Below, one piece after another: positions 8,376 through 17,093 of a DNA stretch of 64,000 nt. Position 1 is the first letter of the stretch, and the number at the start of each line of letters is the position of its first letter. A program made the position numbers and the translations under genes. Source of the stretch: Pseudomonadales bacterium (lineage in GTDB: Bacteria; Pseudomonadota; Gammaproteobacteria; Pseudomonadales; UBA5518); assembly GCA_024234165.1 (NCBI GenBank), contig JACKOP010000001.1:372001-436000 (forward strand). Direction: 5' to 3'. Under the pieces are notes generated by a model that did no database searches, was not told where the DNA came from, and was given only the letters and a program-made list of their open reading frames with translations.

Positions 8376-10643
8376 TCAGCCGGGTGGTTCGACCTGCAAC
8401 GCCAACCCGAGTCCATCTTCACCGACACTCACGCGCACGGTTCCAGGACGGTGCTCGAGCTCGCCGAACAGCAGGATTTCGGCAAGCGGCTTCTTGATAT
8501 GCTCCTGGATGACGCGCGCCATCGGTCGCGCCCCCATCTTCTCATCGTAACCGCGAGCCACGAGCCACTCCTCGGCCGCGTCGTCGACCTCGATCCGCAC
8601 CTTGCGCCCGGCGAGCTGGGTCTGCAGTTCGTCGAGAAACTTGCGTACCACGGACCTCACCACTTCCGGTACCAGCGGTGCGAACTGGATGATCGTGTCG
8701 AGCCGGTTGCGGAACTCCGGCGTGAACATCCGCCTTACCGCCTCCAGACCATCGCTGCTGGTGTCCTGTTCGGTGAAACCGATCGAACGCCGGCTCAGCA
8801 TTTCGGCGCCGGCGTTGGTCGTCATGATCAGCACGGTGTTGCGAAAATCCGCCTTGCGCCCGTTGTTGTCCGTCAGCGTTCCGTGATCCATCACCTGTAG
8901 CAACAGATTGAATACCTCGGGATGGGCTTTCTCGATCTCATCGAGCAGCAACACGCTGTGCGGGTGTTTGGTCACCGCATCGGTCAGCAGCCCGCCCTGG
9001 TCAAAGCCGACGTAGCCGGGCGGCGCACCGATCAGCCGCGAGACGGTGTGCCGCTCCATGTACTCGGACATGTCGAAGCGGATCAATTCGAGCCCAAGCG
9101 TCCTGGCGAGCTGGCGGCTCGCCTCGGTCTTTCCGACCCCGGTGGGTCCGGCGAACAGGAAACAGCCGATCGGCCTCTCAGTGGCCTTCAGCCCGGCCCG
9201 TGCCAGCTTGATCGCCGTTGCCAGCGCGTCCATCGCCGCGTCCTGACCGAACACCACCGCCTTGAGATCGGCATCGAGGCTGCGCAGCGACTCCTTGTCC
9301 GACGCCGAAACGCTGCGTGGAGGAATCCGTGCAATCTTCGCGACGATCTCCTCGATCTCCTTCACACCAATCACCTTGCGGCGCTTCGACTCCGGCTGCA
9401 GCCGCTGGAAGGCCCCAGCCTCGTCGATCACGTCGATCGCCTTGTCCGGCAGGAAACGGTCCGTGATATAGCGACTTGCCAGTTCTGCGGCAGCATGCAA
9501 GGCGCGCGTGCTGTAACGCAGACCGAAGTGCGTCTCGAAGCGCGAACGCAACCCCTTCAGGATCTCGACCGTTTCCGCAACGCTCGGTTCGCCTACATCC
9601 ACCTTCTGAAAGCGACGACTGAGCGCCCTATCCTTGTCGAATATGCCGCGGTACTCCTGGAACGTCGTCGAACCGATGCAGCGGATCTCGCCCGATCCGA
9701 GCAGAGGCTTCAACAGATTCGATGCATCCATCACACCGCCGGAAGCAGCGCCCGCACCAATGATCGTGTGAATCTCGTCGATGAACAGGATCGCGTGCTT
9801 CTTCTTGCGCAGTTCCGCCAGCAGACCCTTGAAACGCTTCTCGAAATCACCGCGGTATTTCGTTCCGGCCAGCAACGATCCCAGGTCGAGCGAATACACG
9901 ACTCCGTGGCGCAGCACATCGGGTACATCGCCTTCGACGATACGCCGCGCCAGCCCCTCGGCAATCGCCGTCTTGCCGACGCCGGACTCGCCTACCAGCA
10001 ATGGATTGTTCTTGCGCCGGCGGGCGAGGATCTGGGTGACGCGTTCGAGCTCTGCCGCCCGGCCTACCAGCGGATCGATGCGCCCGGCACGGGCTTCCTC
10101 ATTGAGGTTGGCCGCGAAGGTCTGCAGCGGGCTGCCTTCCCCGTCCTGTACCTGCTGCTCCTCTTCACTGCCCTCTCCGCCGCTGCCGCCCGGCCGCGGG
10201 CTGTCCCCGACGCGGGATATCCCGTGAGTAATGAAATTCACCACGTCGATGCGTGCGATATTCTGCTTGCGCAGCAGGTATACCGCCTGACTCTCCTGTT
10301 CGCTGTACAACGCCACCAGGACATTTGCACCACTCACCTCGCTGCGGCCCGACGATTGCACGTGAAACACGGCGCGCTGCAGCACTCGCTGAAAACCGAG
10401 CGTCGGTTCGGTTTCCCGTTCAAGGTCGCCCTCAGGGATCACCGGGGTGTTCGTCTGGACGAAATCCGCGAGCTCCCGCCGCAGCCGCTGGAGGTCCGCT
10501 CCGCAGGCGCGCAACACCCGCACCGCTGCCTCGTCATCGAGCAGCGCCAGCAACAGATGCTCAACCGTGATGAACTCGTGCCGACGCGTGCGCGCGTCCC
10601 GGAACGCGGCGTTCAGATTGGATTCCAGGTCCTTGCTCAGCAT
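8376..10643 (-). CDS. clpA: ATP-dependent Clp protease ATP-binding subunit ClpA
   Basis: Hsp100 unfoldase that feeds ClpP and, with ClpS, degrades N-degron substrates. The 755-residue product has the ClpA N-domain (MLSKDLESNLNAAFRDART), D1 with Walker A GESGVGKTAIAEGLA, and D2 with Walker A GPTGVGKTEASRQLA and Walker B LLLDEIEKAHPEV. The ClpP-docking loop reads IGF (RRSIGFTEQD) where E. coli ClpA has IGL. I chose the ATG at 10643 because the protein then begins exactly as the family does; the frame is open up to 10781. It is 73 bases downstream of clpS and probably co-transcribed with it. Confidence 0.97.
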   Translation of the reverse strand: MLSKDLESNLNAAFRDARTRRHEFITVEHLLLALLDDEAAVRVLRACGADLQRLRRELADFVQTNTPVIPEGDLERETEPTLGFQRVLQRAVFHVQSSGRSEVSGANVLVALYSEQESQAVYLLRKQNIARIDVVNFITHGISRVGDSPRPGGSGGEGSEEEQQVQDGEGSPLQTFAANLNEEARAGRIDPLVGRAAELERVTQILARRRKNNPLLVGESGVGKTAIAEGLARRIVEGDVPDVLRHGVVYSLDLGSLLAGTKYRGDFEKRFKGLLAELRKKKHAILFIDEIHTIIGAGAASGGVMDASNLLKPLLGSGEIRCIGSTTFQEYRGIFDKDRALSRRFQKVDVGEPSVAETVEILKGLRSRFETHFGLRYSTRALHAAAELASRYITDRFLPDKAIDVIDEAGAFQRLQPESKRRKVIGVKEIEEIVAKIARIPPRSVSASDKESLRSLDADLKAVVFGQDAAMDALATAIKLARAGLKATERPIGCFLFAGPTGVGKTEASRQLARTLGLELIRFDMSEYMERHTVSRLIGAPPGYVGFDQGGLLTDAVTKHPHSVLLLDEIEKAHPEVFNLLLQVMDHGTLTDNNGRKADFRNTVLIMTTNAGAEMLSRRSIGFTEQDTSSDGLEAVRRMFTPEFRNRLDTIIQFAPLVPEVVRSVVRKFLDELQTQLAGRKVRIEVDDAAEEWLVARGYDEKMGARPMARVIQEHIKKPLAEILLFGELEHRPGTVRVSVGEDGLGLALQVEPPG

Positions 10644-10716
10644 TGAACGAACCTCCGGCGGTAACGACAGCCTGACTTGCAGCATAGACCAGGCCAGCGA
10701 GCACGCGTTCCCGAGC

Positions 10717-11094
10717 TCATGCTGAATCGCCTGCGGCAACCTCGATTTCACACAGCAACGGGTGCTGGCTCTCCCGCGCATGACGGTTCACTTGCATCGC
10801 CTTCGTTTCCGCGATGTCACGCGTGTAAACACCACACACCGCGCGCCCTTCGGTATGTACCGCGAGCATCACCCGCGTGGCCTTCTCGTGCCCCATGCCG
10901 AAGAATCGTTGCAGCACCTCGACCACGAAGTCCATCGGCGTGTAGTCATCGTTCAGCATCACCACCTGGTACAGCGGCGGTTCAGTGAGCTGCGTGCCCG
11001 ATTCCTGCAGGGCAACCCCACCATCGCGTGCGCGCCTGTCGTCACGCGTCGCCGTGATGCGCGTCACGACACCCATGCCTTCCATCATCACCAT
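10717..11094 (-). CDS. clpS: ATP-dependent Clp protease adaptor ClpS
   Basis: Adaptor that recognises N-terminal Leu, Phe, Trp or Tyr and hands proteins to ClpA. The 125-residue protein has a flexible N-terminal tail and then the core: YQVVMLNDDYTPMDFVVEVL, which carries the residues of the N-degron pocket, HEKATRVMLAVHTEG and the C-terminal ETKAMQVNRHARE. An AGGTGA ribosome site lies about six bases before the ATG at 11094; ATGs slightly downstream (MEGMG, MGVV) are possible alternatives. It is upstream of clpA and divergent from cspD. Confidence 0.95.
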   Translation of the reverse strand: MVMMEGMGVVTRITATRDDRRARDGGVALQESGTQLTEPPLYQVVMLNDDYTPMDFVVEVLQRFFGMGHEKATRVMLAVHTEGRAVCGVYTRDIAETKAMQVNRHARESQHPLLCEIEVAAGDSA

Positions 11095-11298
11095 ACGAAA
11101 TCACCTACCTGCATAGAATGTTCCATGGATCGAACGCCCGCACAAGAGGCACGCGACGCGCGACTGTCGATGCTTGACACCCGCCGGCACTACCGCTAAA
11201 AAACTCGCTCAATGCTTCGGCGCGCGTCCTGCGTGCCGGCAGGTCCGACATAAGCACAACAACCGATGCTCCGCTCCGGAGCAACGAGGACCAGAGTC

Positions 11299-11535
11299 AT
11301 GCGTACTGGCATCGTCAAGTGGTTCAACAACTCCAAGGGCTACGGCTTCATTCTGCCCGATGAAGGAAGCTCCGATGTGTTCGCACACTACTCTGCCATC
11401 CGCATGGAAGGCTACAAGACCTTGAAGGCAGGCCAAAGCGTGCGCTTCGAGGTTCAGGCGGGGCCCAAGGGAGTGCACGCAGTCGCCATCGAGGCGATCG
11501 AGGCACTCGAAGCTGGAATGATGCTGAGTCGCTAG
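11299..11535 (+). CDS. cspD: Cold-shock-domain protein CspD
   Basis: Small single-stranded nucleic-acid-binding protein of 78 residues. The cold-shock domain is complete, with RNP1 KGYGFI at residues 13-18 and RNP2 VFAHYS at 27-32. The C-terminal tail (AIEAIEALEAGMMLSR) is longer than in CspA, as in CspD, and the gene sits divergent to clpS-clpA exactly as in E. coli and Pseudomonas. In E. coli CspD is a stationary-phase replication inhibitor; that role here is by homology. The frame is open from 11266, but the ATG at 11299 gives the family N-terminus. Confidence 0.94.
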   Translation: MRTGIVKWFNNSKGYGFILPDEGSSDVFAHYSAIRMEGYKTLKAGQSVRFEVQAGPKGVHAVAIEAIEALEAGMMLSR

Positions 11536-11626
11536 GTCTGCCACCAAATCGTGGCGAGTACGCACGTACACCGTCGGCAAGCACTCCCGACCTGCAGTCA
11601 GGTGCAGCCTTCGCCAGTCTCGATGA

Positions 11627-13324
11627 CTAGCTGCCGCGCGAGCCCGGCAACACCCGGCCGGTAGCAAGCGCGTCCATCGCCCGAACCGCCAGCGCGAAGA
11701 TGGTCAGCGACGGTGATTCGCCGCCTCCACTCGACGCAAACACACTCGCGTCACTGATGTACAGATTGGGATGGTCATGGCTGCGGCAGTTCGCATCGAC
11801 GACGGAGGTGGCAGGATCATTTCCCATCCGGCATGTGCCAAACACGTGCGATGCAGAAAAGCTGTCCCATGCACCGAACTCCTCGACCGGTTCGCTTGCA
11901 CCAGCTTCCCGCAGCAGGCGTCGGGACTGTTCGGCCATGAAACGCAAACGATCGATGTCGTGTTGCGTCAAATGGGAATGCACTCGCGCCAATGCCATGC
12001 CGAATTCGTCCTTCCGTTGCGGATCCAGATCGACATAGCTGCCGTCATTGGGCAGGAACTCACCGATCGCGCCAACCGACAACGCAGTCCCGAAGCGCGA
12101 GCGCACTGCTTGTTTCAAGCTGGCTCCGAATCCACTGATTGCCCGCGATGCATACGCTATGGGTCCGGTGAAACCGATTTCCTGTGTGCTGGAGTTGAGG
12201 CGACATCCGCCCACCACACCCGAGATGGCATCCGGCGCGTTGAAATCCCAACAGATGGCGTCGGACTGCAAGCCGACGTGACTGTTCTTCAGGCCTGGCA
12301 CCAGACCAGTGCTGTTCCACGAGAGCGTTTCCATGAAATTGCGTCCCACCTGACCCGAACTGTTGGCAAGTCCGTTCGGATAGTGCCGACTCGCGCTCAC
12401 CAACAGCAGGCGCGGAGTCTGTATTGCTCCTGCGGCAAGCACGAATAACGACGCTTCGACCGTCTGCGACTGTTGTCTTTCATCGACATACTCGATCGAT
12501 GCAATGCGCCCGTCGGCACCGGCGTGAATGCGCAGGACCTGGCTCTGCGGCTTCAGCACAAGGTGCCCGCTCGCCTTCGCCTTGCGAATGAACGTTACGT
12601 CTGCCGAACCCTTGTCGCCAAGCGGACACCCCCGATTGCAGTTGCCGCAGTAATTGCAGGCCGGGCGCCCGTCGTACGGTTCGGACAGGGCTGCACGTGC
12701 GTTCGCTTCCCAGTGCATGCCGAGACGGCGCCCCGCCTCGACAAGGCGCCGCGCCGGCGGACTCAACGGATGCGGCGGTAGCGGGTACGGAGTGCTGCGC
12801 CAACGCGCACCGCCCCCCCCCACTGGTCCGGCGACTCCGACCACGCGTTCACATACCGCGTAATAAGGTTCGAGGTCCGCGTAGCCAATCGGCCAGTCGC
12901 TCCCCACGCCGTGCTCGCTGCGCAATTTCATGGCATCCGGGTGCAGGCGATGCGCTTCGCCCACGAAATGCAGCGTGGTGCCTCCCACTCCCTGGACATG
13001 CAGATAACCCGGTCCCGCAACTCTTCGTCTGTGACCGCGGGCAAAAGCACCGACCACCCGATTCCAGGAACGCAGATCCCCGTTGCTGTCCTCGAGCCTG
13101 TCGAGCTCTGCGACGCTGAACGCGCCCTGGCTGCCGGGCAGCTCGGGGAAGGGATGCCGCTCCCAGTCGGGTCGATCAAGTTTGTAATGCGTTGCCGGAT
13201 CGAAAGCGGGTCCCGCTTCGAGCAACAGGACGTTCATCCCGTTCTCGCACAGACGCCATGCTGCCGCCGCACCGCCTGCCCCTGCACCGATGACCACCAC
13301 ATCCGGTTTCGTGGTTGCTACCAC
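11627..13324 (-). CDS. GMC-family FAD-dependent oxidoreductase with cysteine cluster
   Basis: Probable membrane-associated dehydrogenase for an alcohol or sugar-like substrate (565 residues). The FAD motif GAGAGGAAAAW is at 13-23 and the GMC segment GVGGTTLHF at about 112-120. Cysteines 223, 226, 229 and 233 (CX2CX2CX3C) suggest an iron-sulphur cluster, as in the FAD-dependent glucose/gluconate dehydrogenase branch. The C-terminal catalytic region has HVFGTCRMG and a SPSLTI segment where NPxLTI is commoner. It overlaps its partner subunit-3 gene by seven bases. No multihaem cytochrome subunit, the usual third member of gluconate dehydrogenases, is nearby. The substrate cannot be assigned. Confidence 0.85.
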   Translation of the reverse strand: MVATTKPDVVVIGAGAGGAAAAWRLCENGMNVLLLEAGPAFDPATHYKLDRPDWERHPFPELPGSQGAFSVAELDRLEDSNGDLRSWNRVVGAFARGHRRRVAGPGYLHVQGVGGTTLHFVGEAHRLHPDAMKLRSEHGVGSDWPIGYADLEPYYAVCERVVGVAGPVGGGGARWRSTPYPLPPHPLSPPARRLVEAGRRLGMHWEANARAALSEPYDGRPACNYCGNCNRGCPLGDKGSADVTFIRKAKASGHLVLKPQSQVLRIHAGADGRIASIEYVDERQQSQTVEASLFVLAAGAIQTPRLLLVSASRHYPNGLANSSGQVGRNFMETLSWNSTGLVPGLKNSHVGLQSDAICWDFNAPDAISGVVGGCRLNSSTQEIGFTGPIAYASRAISGFGASLKQAVRSRFGTALSVGAIGEFLPNDGSYVDLDPQRKDEFGMALARVHSHLTQHDIDRLRFMAEQSRRLLREAGASEPVEEFGAWDSFSASHVFGTCRMGNDPATSVVDANCRSHDHPNLYISDASVFASSGGGESPSLTIFALAVRAMDALATGRVLPGSRGS

Positions 13325-13797
13325 GGCGGCGGATACCCCTGCGGCTGCGGCGGGTGTTCGATTGCCGTGCCACGCCAGGATTCAGGATGACTGTAGTAGA
13401 GTTCGACTGCGACCTGCCGCACCAGCTCGTAAAATCGGCGCGGCACTTCATTCCAGTCCGATTGTGCCATCCACTCGACGACCGCCGTCTGCTGCGCGAT
13501 CGGCAAGGCGCCGAATGGCGGACCCCCGGTCAGATCGAGCCACCGGCATCCCAGTGCCAGCAAGCGGCGGAAACGTGGATCGAGCCGCGCAATCTCCCGC
13601 AGTTCATCGGGCACCCCCAGATCGCTCGCCGAGCCTGACACGCCATCGCGTGGCAGCAGCACATCCAGGAAAGCGTTCAGTGCGGTTTGCTCGAGCGGCG
13701 AAAGAACCGTCTCTGCGATGGATCGAGACGAATCGAGTGTGGCACCGACAAAAAAGGCGCCAATGACCGCAAGGATCTGTCGGCGCCGGACCGTCAT
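13318..13797 (-). CDS. Gluconate 2-dehydrogenase subunit 3 family protein
   Basis: Small partner of GMC dehydrogenases, needed for maturation and export of the flavoprotein in known systems. The 159-residue product begins MTVRRRQILAVIGAFFVGA, a Tat-like signal (arginines followed by a hydrophobic stretch). The body has the family's LSPLEQTALNAFLDVLLPRDG and the LDLTGGPPFGALPIAQQTAVV segment. The stop overlaps the GMC start, so the two are coupled. A GTG at 13833 with a better GGGAAGG site would add 12 residues; the frame is open to 14013. If the signal is used, both proteins probably act in the periplasm. Confidence 0.8.
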   Translation of the reverse strand: MTVRRRQILAVIGAFFVGATLDSSRSIAETVLSPLEQTALNAFLDVLLPRDGVSGSASDLGVPDELREIARLDPRFRRLLALGCRWLDLTGGPPFGALPIAQQTAVVEWMAQSDWNEVPRRFYELVRQVAVELYYSHPESWRGTAIEHPPQPQGYPPPW

Positions 13798-13861
13798 CGT
13801 GCTGCGAGCAACTGGACCAACTCCACTGATCACCAACCCGCCTTCCCGGTTCTCCAAGCCC

Positions 13862-14428
13862 TCACTCTTCGCGTGGACTGGTGCAATCCGGGTCCTGATA
13901 AGGACCGGCCAGGTCTTCCACGCACCTCTGACGGCGCTTGCGCTTGTCGAACTCACCCTGGGTGTGAATCGTGACGAAGGGATCGAGCGACGGCGCGGAA
14001 CCCAGGTAACCATCGACGCCGACAGTCACGTGCTGGGCGTTCACCCCAAGCCCGATCAAGGGCGCGCCCTTGAGCACGCCATACCCGATCGCAAGTTCGC
14101 CCTGGTAGTCACGCTTGCCCTGGAGATACCCGAGCTTCAGCTTGTCGAGCTCGAGACCTTCGGCGATGTTGAAACTGAAATTCAGGTTCTCTCCATGCGT
14201 GTCGCCATTCGATTTGGTCTGCACATGAAATACGCCGAGAACCATCGACGGAGTCACTCCCCCGTCGAGGCTCCAGTTGAGTCCGACGTAGGCTGCGGTC
14301 TGGGACTTGGTGCCCCCACCGCTGCTTATCAACGAGTACATCGTGACGGGCTGTCCCTTCCCGGCAAATACTGGGGCGGCAAGCAACGACATGATCACGA
14401 CAGGCCAGAACAGGATGCTCTTCTTCAT
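13862..14428 (-). CDS. Exported protein of unknown function
   Basis: I do not recognise this 188-residue protein. It starts MKKSILFWPVVIMSLLAAP, a clear Sec signal peptide with probable cleavage after VFA. The mature part is glycine-rich with alternating hydrophobic residues (AAYVGLNWSLDGGVTPSMVLG, GELAIGYGVLKGAPLIGLG), which suggests a small beta-rich or outer-membrane-type protein. The C-terminus is charged and holds two cysteines (RQRCVEDLAG, DPDCTSPREE) that could form a disulphide. A GGGGAG ribosome site precedes the ATG. It lies upstream of the GMC pair on the same strand, 64 bases away, and could share its transcript. Confidence 0.7.
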   Translation of the reverse strand: MKKSILFWPVVIMSLLAAPVFAGKGQPVTMYSLISSGGGTKSQTAAYVGLNWSLDGGVTPSMVLGVFHVQTKSNGDTHGENLNFSFNIAEGLELDKLKLGYLQGKRDYQGELAIGYGVLKGAPLIGLGVNAQHVTVGVDGYLGSAPSLDPFVTIHTQGEFDKRKRRQRCVEDLAGPYQDPDCTSPREE

Positions 14429-14585
14429 GACCTTGACTCCCCGAAAGATTGAGTATCGTAGCGTCCGCATTCGGGTCCGATCATGAAAATTCCAGACAGG
14501 ACCCGCGCGAATCTGCAAAAAAAATTAACACGAACAGGGGAATGCGACAAGAAACAACTCAGAAACCTTGGCCGGCGCACCGGAA

Positions 14586-14759
14586 GAGGCTGTCGCAAAA
14601 GTCTCCGATCGTCGATGCGAGCAGCACGGGACGATCCCTTCACACCGGTGGGACGCCGTAAATGCACATCCCTGCAGGCTCGAGTGCCGCATCCCTGCGG
14701 CACACGCCCCCCGATGCAAAGGGATCGTCCCGCGCTTCGCGGCGCTTTACGACAGCCTC
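14586..14759. repeat. Compound inverted-repeat element, 174 bp, in a 413-bp gene-free stretch
   Basis: Most of the gap 14429-14841 is this element; I see no gene in the rest. Outer arms are GAGGCTGTCG (14586-14595) and its exact complement at 14750-14759. Nested inside are GGGACGATCCCTT (14628-14640) and its exact complement at 14719-14731. Nearer the centre is a hairpin GTGCCGCA/TGCGGCAC around the sequence TCCC. The outer end plus the following AAAA recurs at 56171-56184 in another palindrome. No transposase is present, so a MITE-like or REP-like repeat is the best description; a transcript would fold into a large structured RNA. Confidence 0.75.
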
Positions 14760-14841
14760 GGAAGCATTGCCAACCACTACATCGCCCGATGCACCGCAAA
14801 CCACGGCCGCTATAATGCGCAGCCCCGAACGGAACCCACCG

Positions 14842-15306
14842 ATGAACCACACCCTCGCCCAATGGATGCCGCATGTGACCGTGGCCACGGTAGTCTTCCG
14901 TGATGGCCGTTACCTGCTGGTCGAGGAATTCATCGACGGGCACAAGGTGCTCAATCAGCCTGCTGGCCACCTGGAGCCCGGTGAAACCCTGATCGAGGCT
15001 GCGCGGCGCGAAACCCTCGAAGAGACCGGCTGGGAGGTCACGATCGAGGCCGTGCTGGGAGCAAGCCTGTTCACCAGTGCCGCCAGCAGTATCAGCTTCC
15101 TGCGTACCAGCTTTCTCGCCAGCACACTGCACCACGATGCCGACCGACGCCTGGACGACGGTATCGTTGCCACGCGCTGGCTGAGTTACGAGGAGATACT
15201 CGCGGCACGCGATCGGCTGCGCAGCGAATCGGTGCTGGCGACGATCGAACAGCACCGCAGCGGACACCGTTTCCCACTCCACTTCTTCTATCCGCAGGCA
15301 CGATGA
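14842..15306 (+). CDS. nudJ: Nudix phosphohydrolase, NudJ type
   Basis: Hydrolyses nucleoside di-/triphosphates or thiamine pyrophosphates, by homology with E. coli NudJ. The 154-residue product has the Nudix box GHLEPGE...REXXEE at about residues 42-64, with the metal-binding glutamates in RRETLEETGW. The ATG at 14842 gives the family start MPHVTVATVV shortly after; an in-frame ATG at 14815 is possible. The stop overlaps the mnmA start by four bases (ATGA). nudJ-mnmA-hflD-purB is a conserved gammaproteobacterial operon order. Confidence 0.9.
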   Translation: MNHTLAQWMPHVTVATVVFRDGRYLLVEEFIDGHKVLNQPAGHLEPGETLIEAARRETLEETGWEVTIEAVLGASLFTSAASSISFLRTSFLASTLHHDADRRLDDGIVATRWLSYEEILAARDRLRSESVLATIEQHRSGHRFPLHFFYPQAR

Positions 15307-16394
15307 ATATCGGCGAACGCGTCATCGTTGGCCTCTCCGGGGGTGTCGACTCGGCAGTCGCTGCACTGCTGCTGCAGCAGCACGGTTACGCCGTCGAAGG
15401 CCTGTTCATGAAGAACTGGGATGAGGACGACGGCAGCGAATACTGCACTGCGCGTGCCGATCTCGCCGATGCCGAAGCCGTATGCGAGCTGCTCGGCATC
15501 CGCCTGCACACGGCAAACTTTGCAGCCGAGTACTGGGACAATGTATTCGAGCACTTTCTGGCCGAATACCGCGCCGGACGCACGCCGAACCCGGATGTGC
15601 TGTGCAACCGCGAGATCAAGTTCAAGGTCTTCGCCGACTACGCGACCACACTGGGTGCAGCGAGGATCGCGACCGGACACTACGCACGCTGCGAGGTCCA
15701 TGACGGTCGTGCACGCTTGCTGAAGGGTTGCGATCCGGCCAAGGACCAGAGCTACTTCCTGCACGCCGTTCCGGCTGACCAGCTCGCACGCTGCCTGTTC
15801 CCGGTCGGGGAGTTGCCGAAAACCGAAGTGCGTCGCATGGCACGCGAACATGCGTTTCCGGTCGCAGCCAAAAAGGACAGTACCGGCATCTGTTTCATCG
15901 GCGAACGACGTTTTGCCGATTTCCTGCGGCGCTACCTGCCGGCGCAACCCGGTCCGATCCGCAGCGTCGACGGCGAACCACTCGGAGAACACCACGGCCT
16001 GATGTACCACACGATCGGCCAGCGCCAGGGGCTCGGCATCGGTGGGCGGCGCAATTGCCCCGAGCGCCCCTGGTATGTGATCGACAAGGATCTTGCCAGC
16101 AACACCCTGCTGGTCGCACAAGGCAACGATCACCCTGCGCTCTATCACCGCGCGCTGGTTTGCTCGCAGACACACTGGATCGGCACCGAACCGGCCGGCA
16201 GCACACCGGCGCTGCACGCCAAGATCCGCTACCGCCAGCCCGATCAGCCATGCCGGATCATGGCGCTGGGCGACGGGCGCTGGAAGGTCGAGTTCGAGCA
16301 CACCCAACGCGCCGTCACACCGGGGCAGTACGTGGTCTTCTACGACGGTGACTGCTGCCTCGGCGGCGGCGTCATCGAAGAGCGCCTCGCATGA
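15303..16394 (+). CDS. mnmA: tRNA-specific 2-thiouridylase MnmA
   Basis: Installs sulphur at position 2 of the wobble uridine in tRNA-Glu, -Gln and -Lys. The 363-residue product has the ATP PP-loop GLSGGVDSAVAALLL at residues 10-24, the FMKNWDEDDG segment, catalytic C101 in PDVLCNREIKF and C197 in DSTGICFIGER, which form the persulphide relay. Both ends overlap neighbours by ATGA, so translation with nudJ and hflD is coupled. Confidence 0.97.
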   Translation: MNIGERVIVGLSGGVDSAVAALLLQQHGYAVEGLFMKNWDEDDGSEYCTARADLADAEAVCELLGIRLHTANFAAEYWDNVFEHFLAEYRAGRTPNPDVLCNREIKFKVFADYATTLGAARIATGHYARCEVHDGRARLLKGCDPAKDQSYFLHAVPADQLARCLFPVGELPKTEVRRMAREHAFPVAAKKDSTGICFIGERRFADFLRRYLPAQPGPIRSVDGEPLGEHHGLMYHTIGQRQGLGIGGRRNCPERPWYVIDKDLASNTLLVAQGNDHPALYHRALVCSQTHWIGTEPAGSTPALHAKIRYRQPDQPCRIMALGDGRWKVEFEHTQRAVTPGQYVVFYDGDCCLGGGVIEERLA

Positions 16395-17026
16395 GCGAGC
16401 CGATCGCGATTGCAACGCGTGCACAGGCGCTGGCACTGGCTGCGCTGGTCGAATGCGCAACGCTGGTCGACGAACTGGCACGCGCTGGCAACGCACCGCT
16501 GCAATCCGTACGCGCGCTGACGGGCAGCCTGCTGCGTTTCGAGTGGCAACATGTCGAGGACGTCTACGGTGGGGCAGCGACGCTCCATCGCGGGCTGCAG
16601 CGGCTCGAGGTCGTACTCGCTCTGGGTTCCAGAGACGAGCAGCCACAGGTACTGCGCTACGCACTCGCACTGGCACATCTGGGCAAGCGGCTGGCACGCG
16701 ATCCGCAGCGCCTCGCCACGATCCGTGCACGCCTCGGGCAGCTTACCGGCTCCACGGGCGAATTCACGGGTGAATTCGCTGATCTTGCACCGGCGCTTGC
16801 CGCGATCTACGAAGACACGATCAGCCACTACAGCTACCGCATCAAGGTCGTCGGTAACGGCGATCACCTGCGCGATCCTGCCGTGATCGCCCGTATCCGC
16901 GCACTGCTGCTCACCGGAGTGCGCGCCGCCGTACTGTGGCGCTTCGTCGGTGGCAGCTTGCCGGGCCTGCTGCTTCGCCGCGGGCAACTCATCAGCGCTT
17001 GCCGTGCGCTACGCACCGATACCTGA
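16391..17026 (+). CDS. hflD: High-frequency lysogenization protein HflD homologue
   Basis: Peripheral membrane protein known in E. coli as HflD (YcfC), which affects lambda CII; the normal cellular role is unclear. This 211-residue product is helical throughout, as expected, with family segments AALVECATLVDELARAG, SLLRFEWQHVEDVYGG and RALLLTGVRAAVLWR. Identity rests on these and on its fixed position between mnmA and purB. The start overlaps mnmA by four bases. Confidence 0.93.
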   Translation: MSEPIAIATRAQALALAALVECATLVDELARAGNAPLQSVRALTGSLLRFEWQHVEDVYGGAATLHRGLQRLEVVLALGSRDEQPQVLRYALALAHLGKRLARDPQRLATIRARLGQLTGSTGEFTGEFADLAPALAAIYEDTISHYSYRIKVVGNGDHLRDPAVIARIRALLLTGVRAAVLWRFVGGSLPGLLLRRGQLISACRALRTDT

Positions 17027-17093
17027 TCAGCGGGTCCACGCACAATCATCGGCCTGCGCTATCATCCACTTCGTTAAGCCACAAGACGGTTTC

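Noticed and set aside
8922..10646. 574-codon open frame on the plus strand
   Set aside because: Lies wholly opposite clpA; composition is that of a reverse-complement shadow.
11536..11626. GCCAC/GTGGC hairpin after cspD
   Set aside because: Five-base stem without T-run; chance level in GC-rich DNA.
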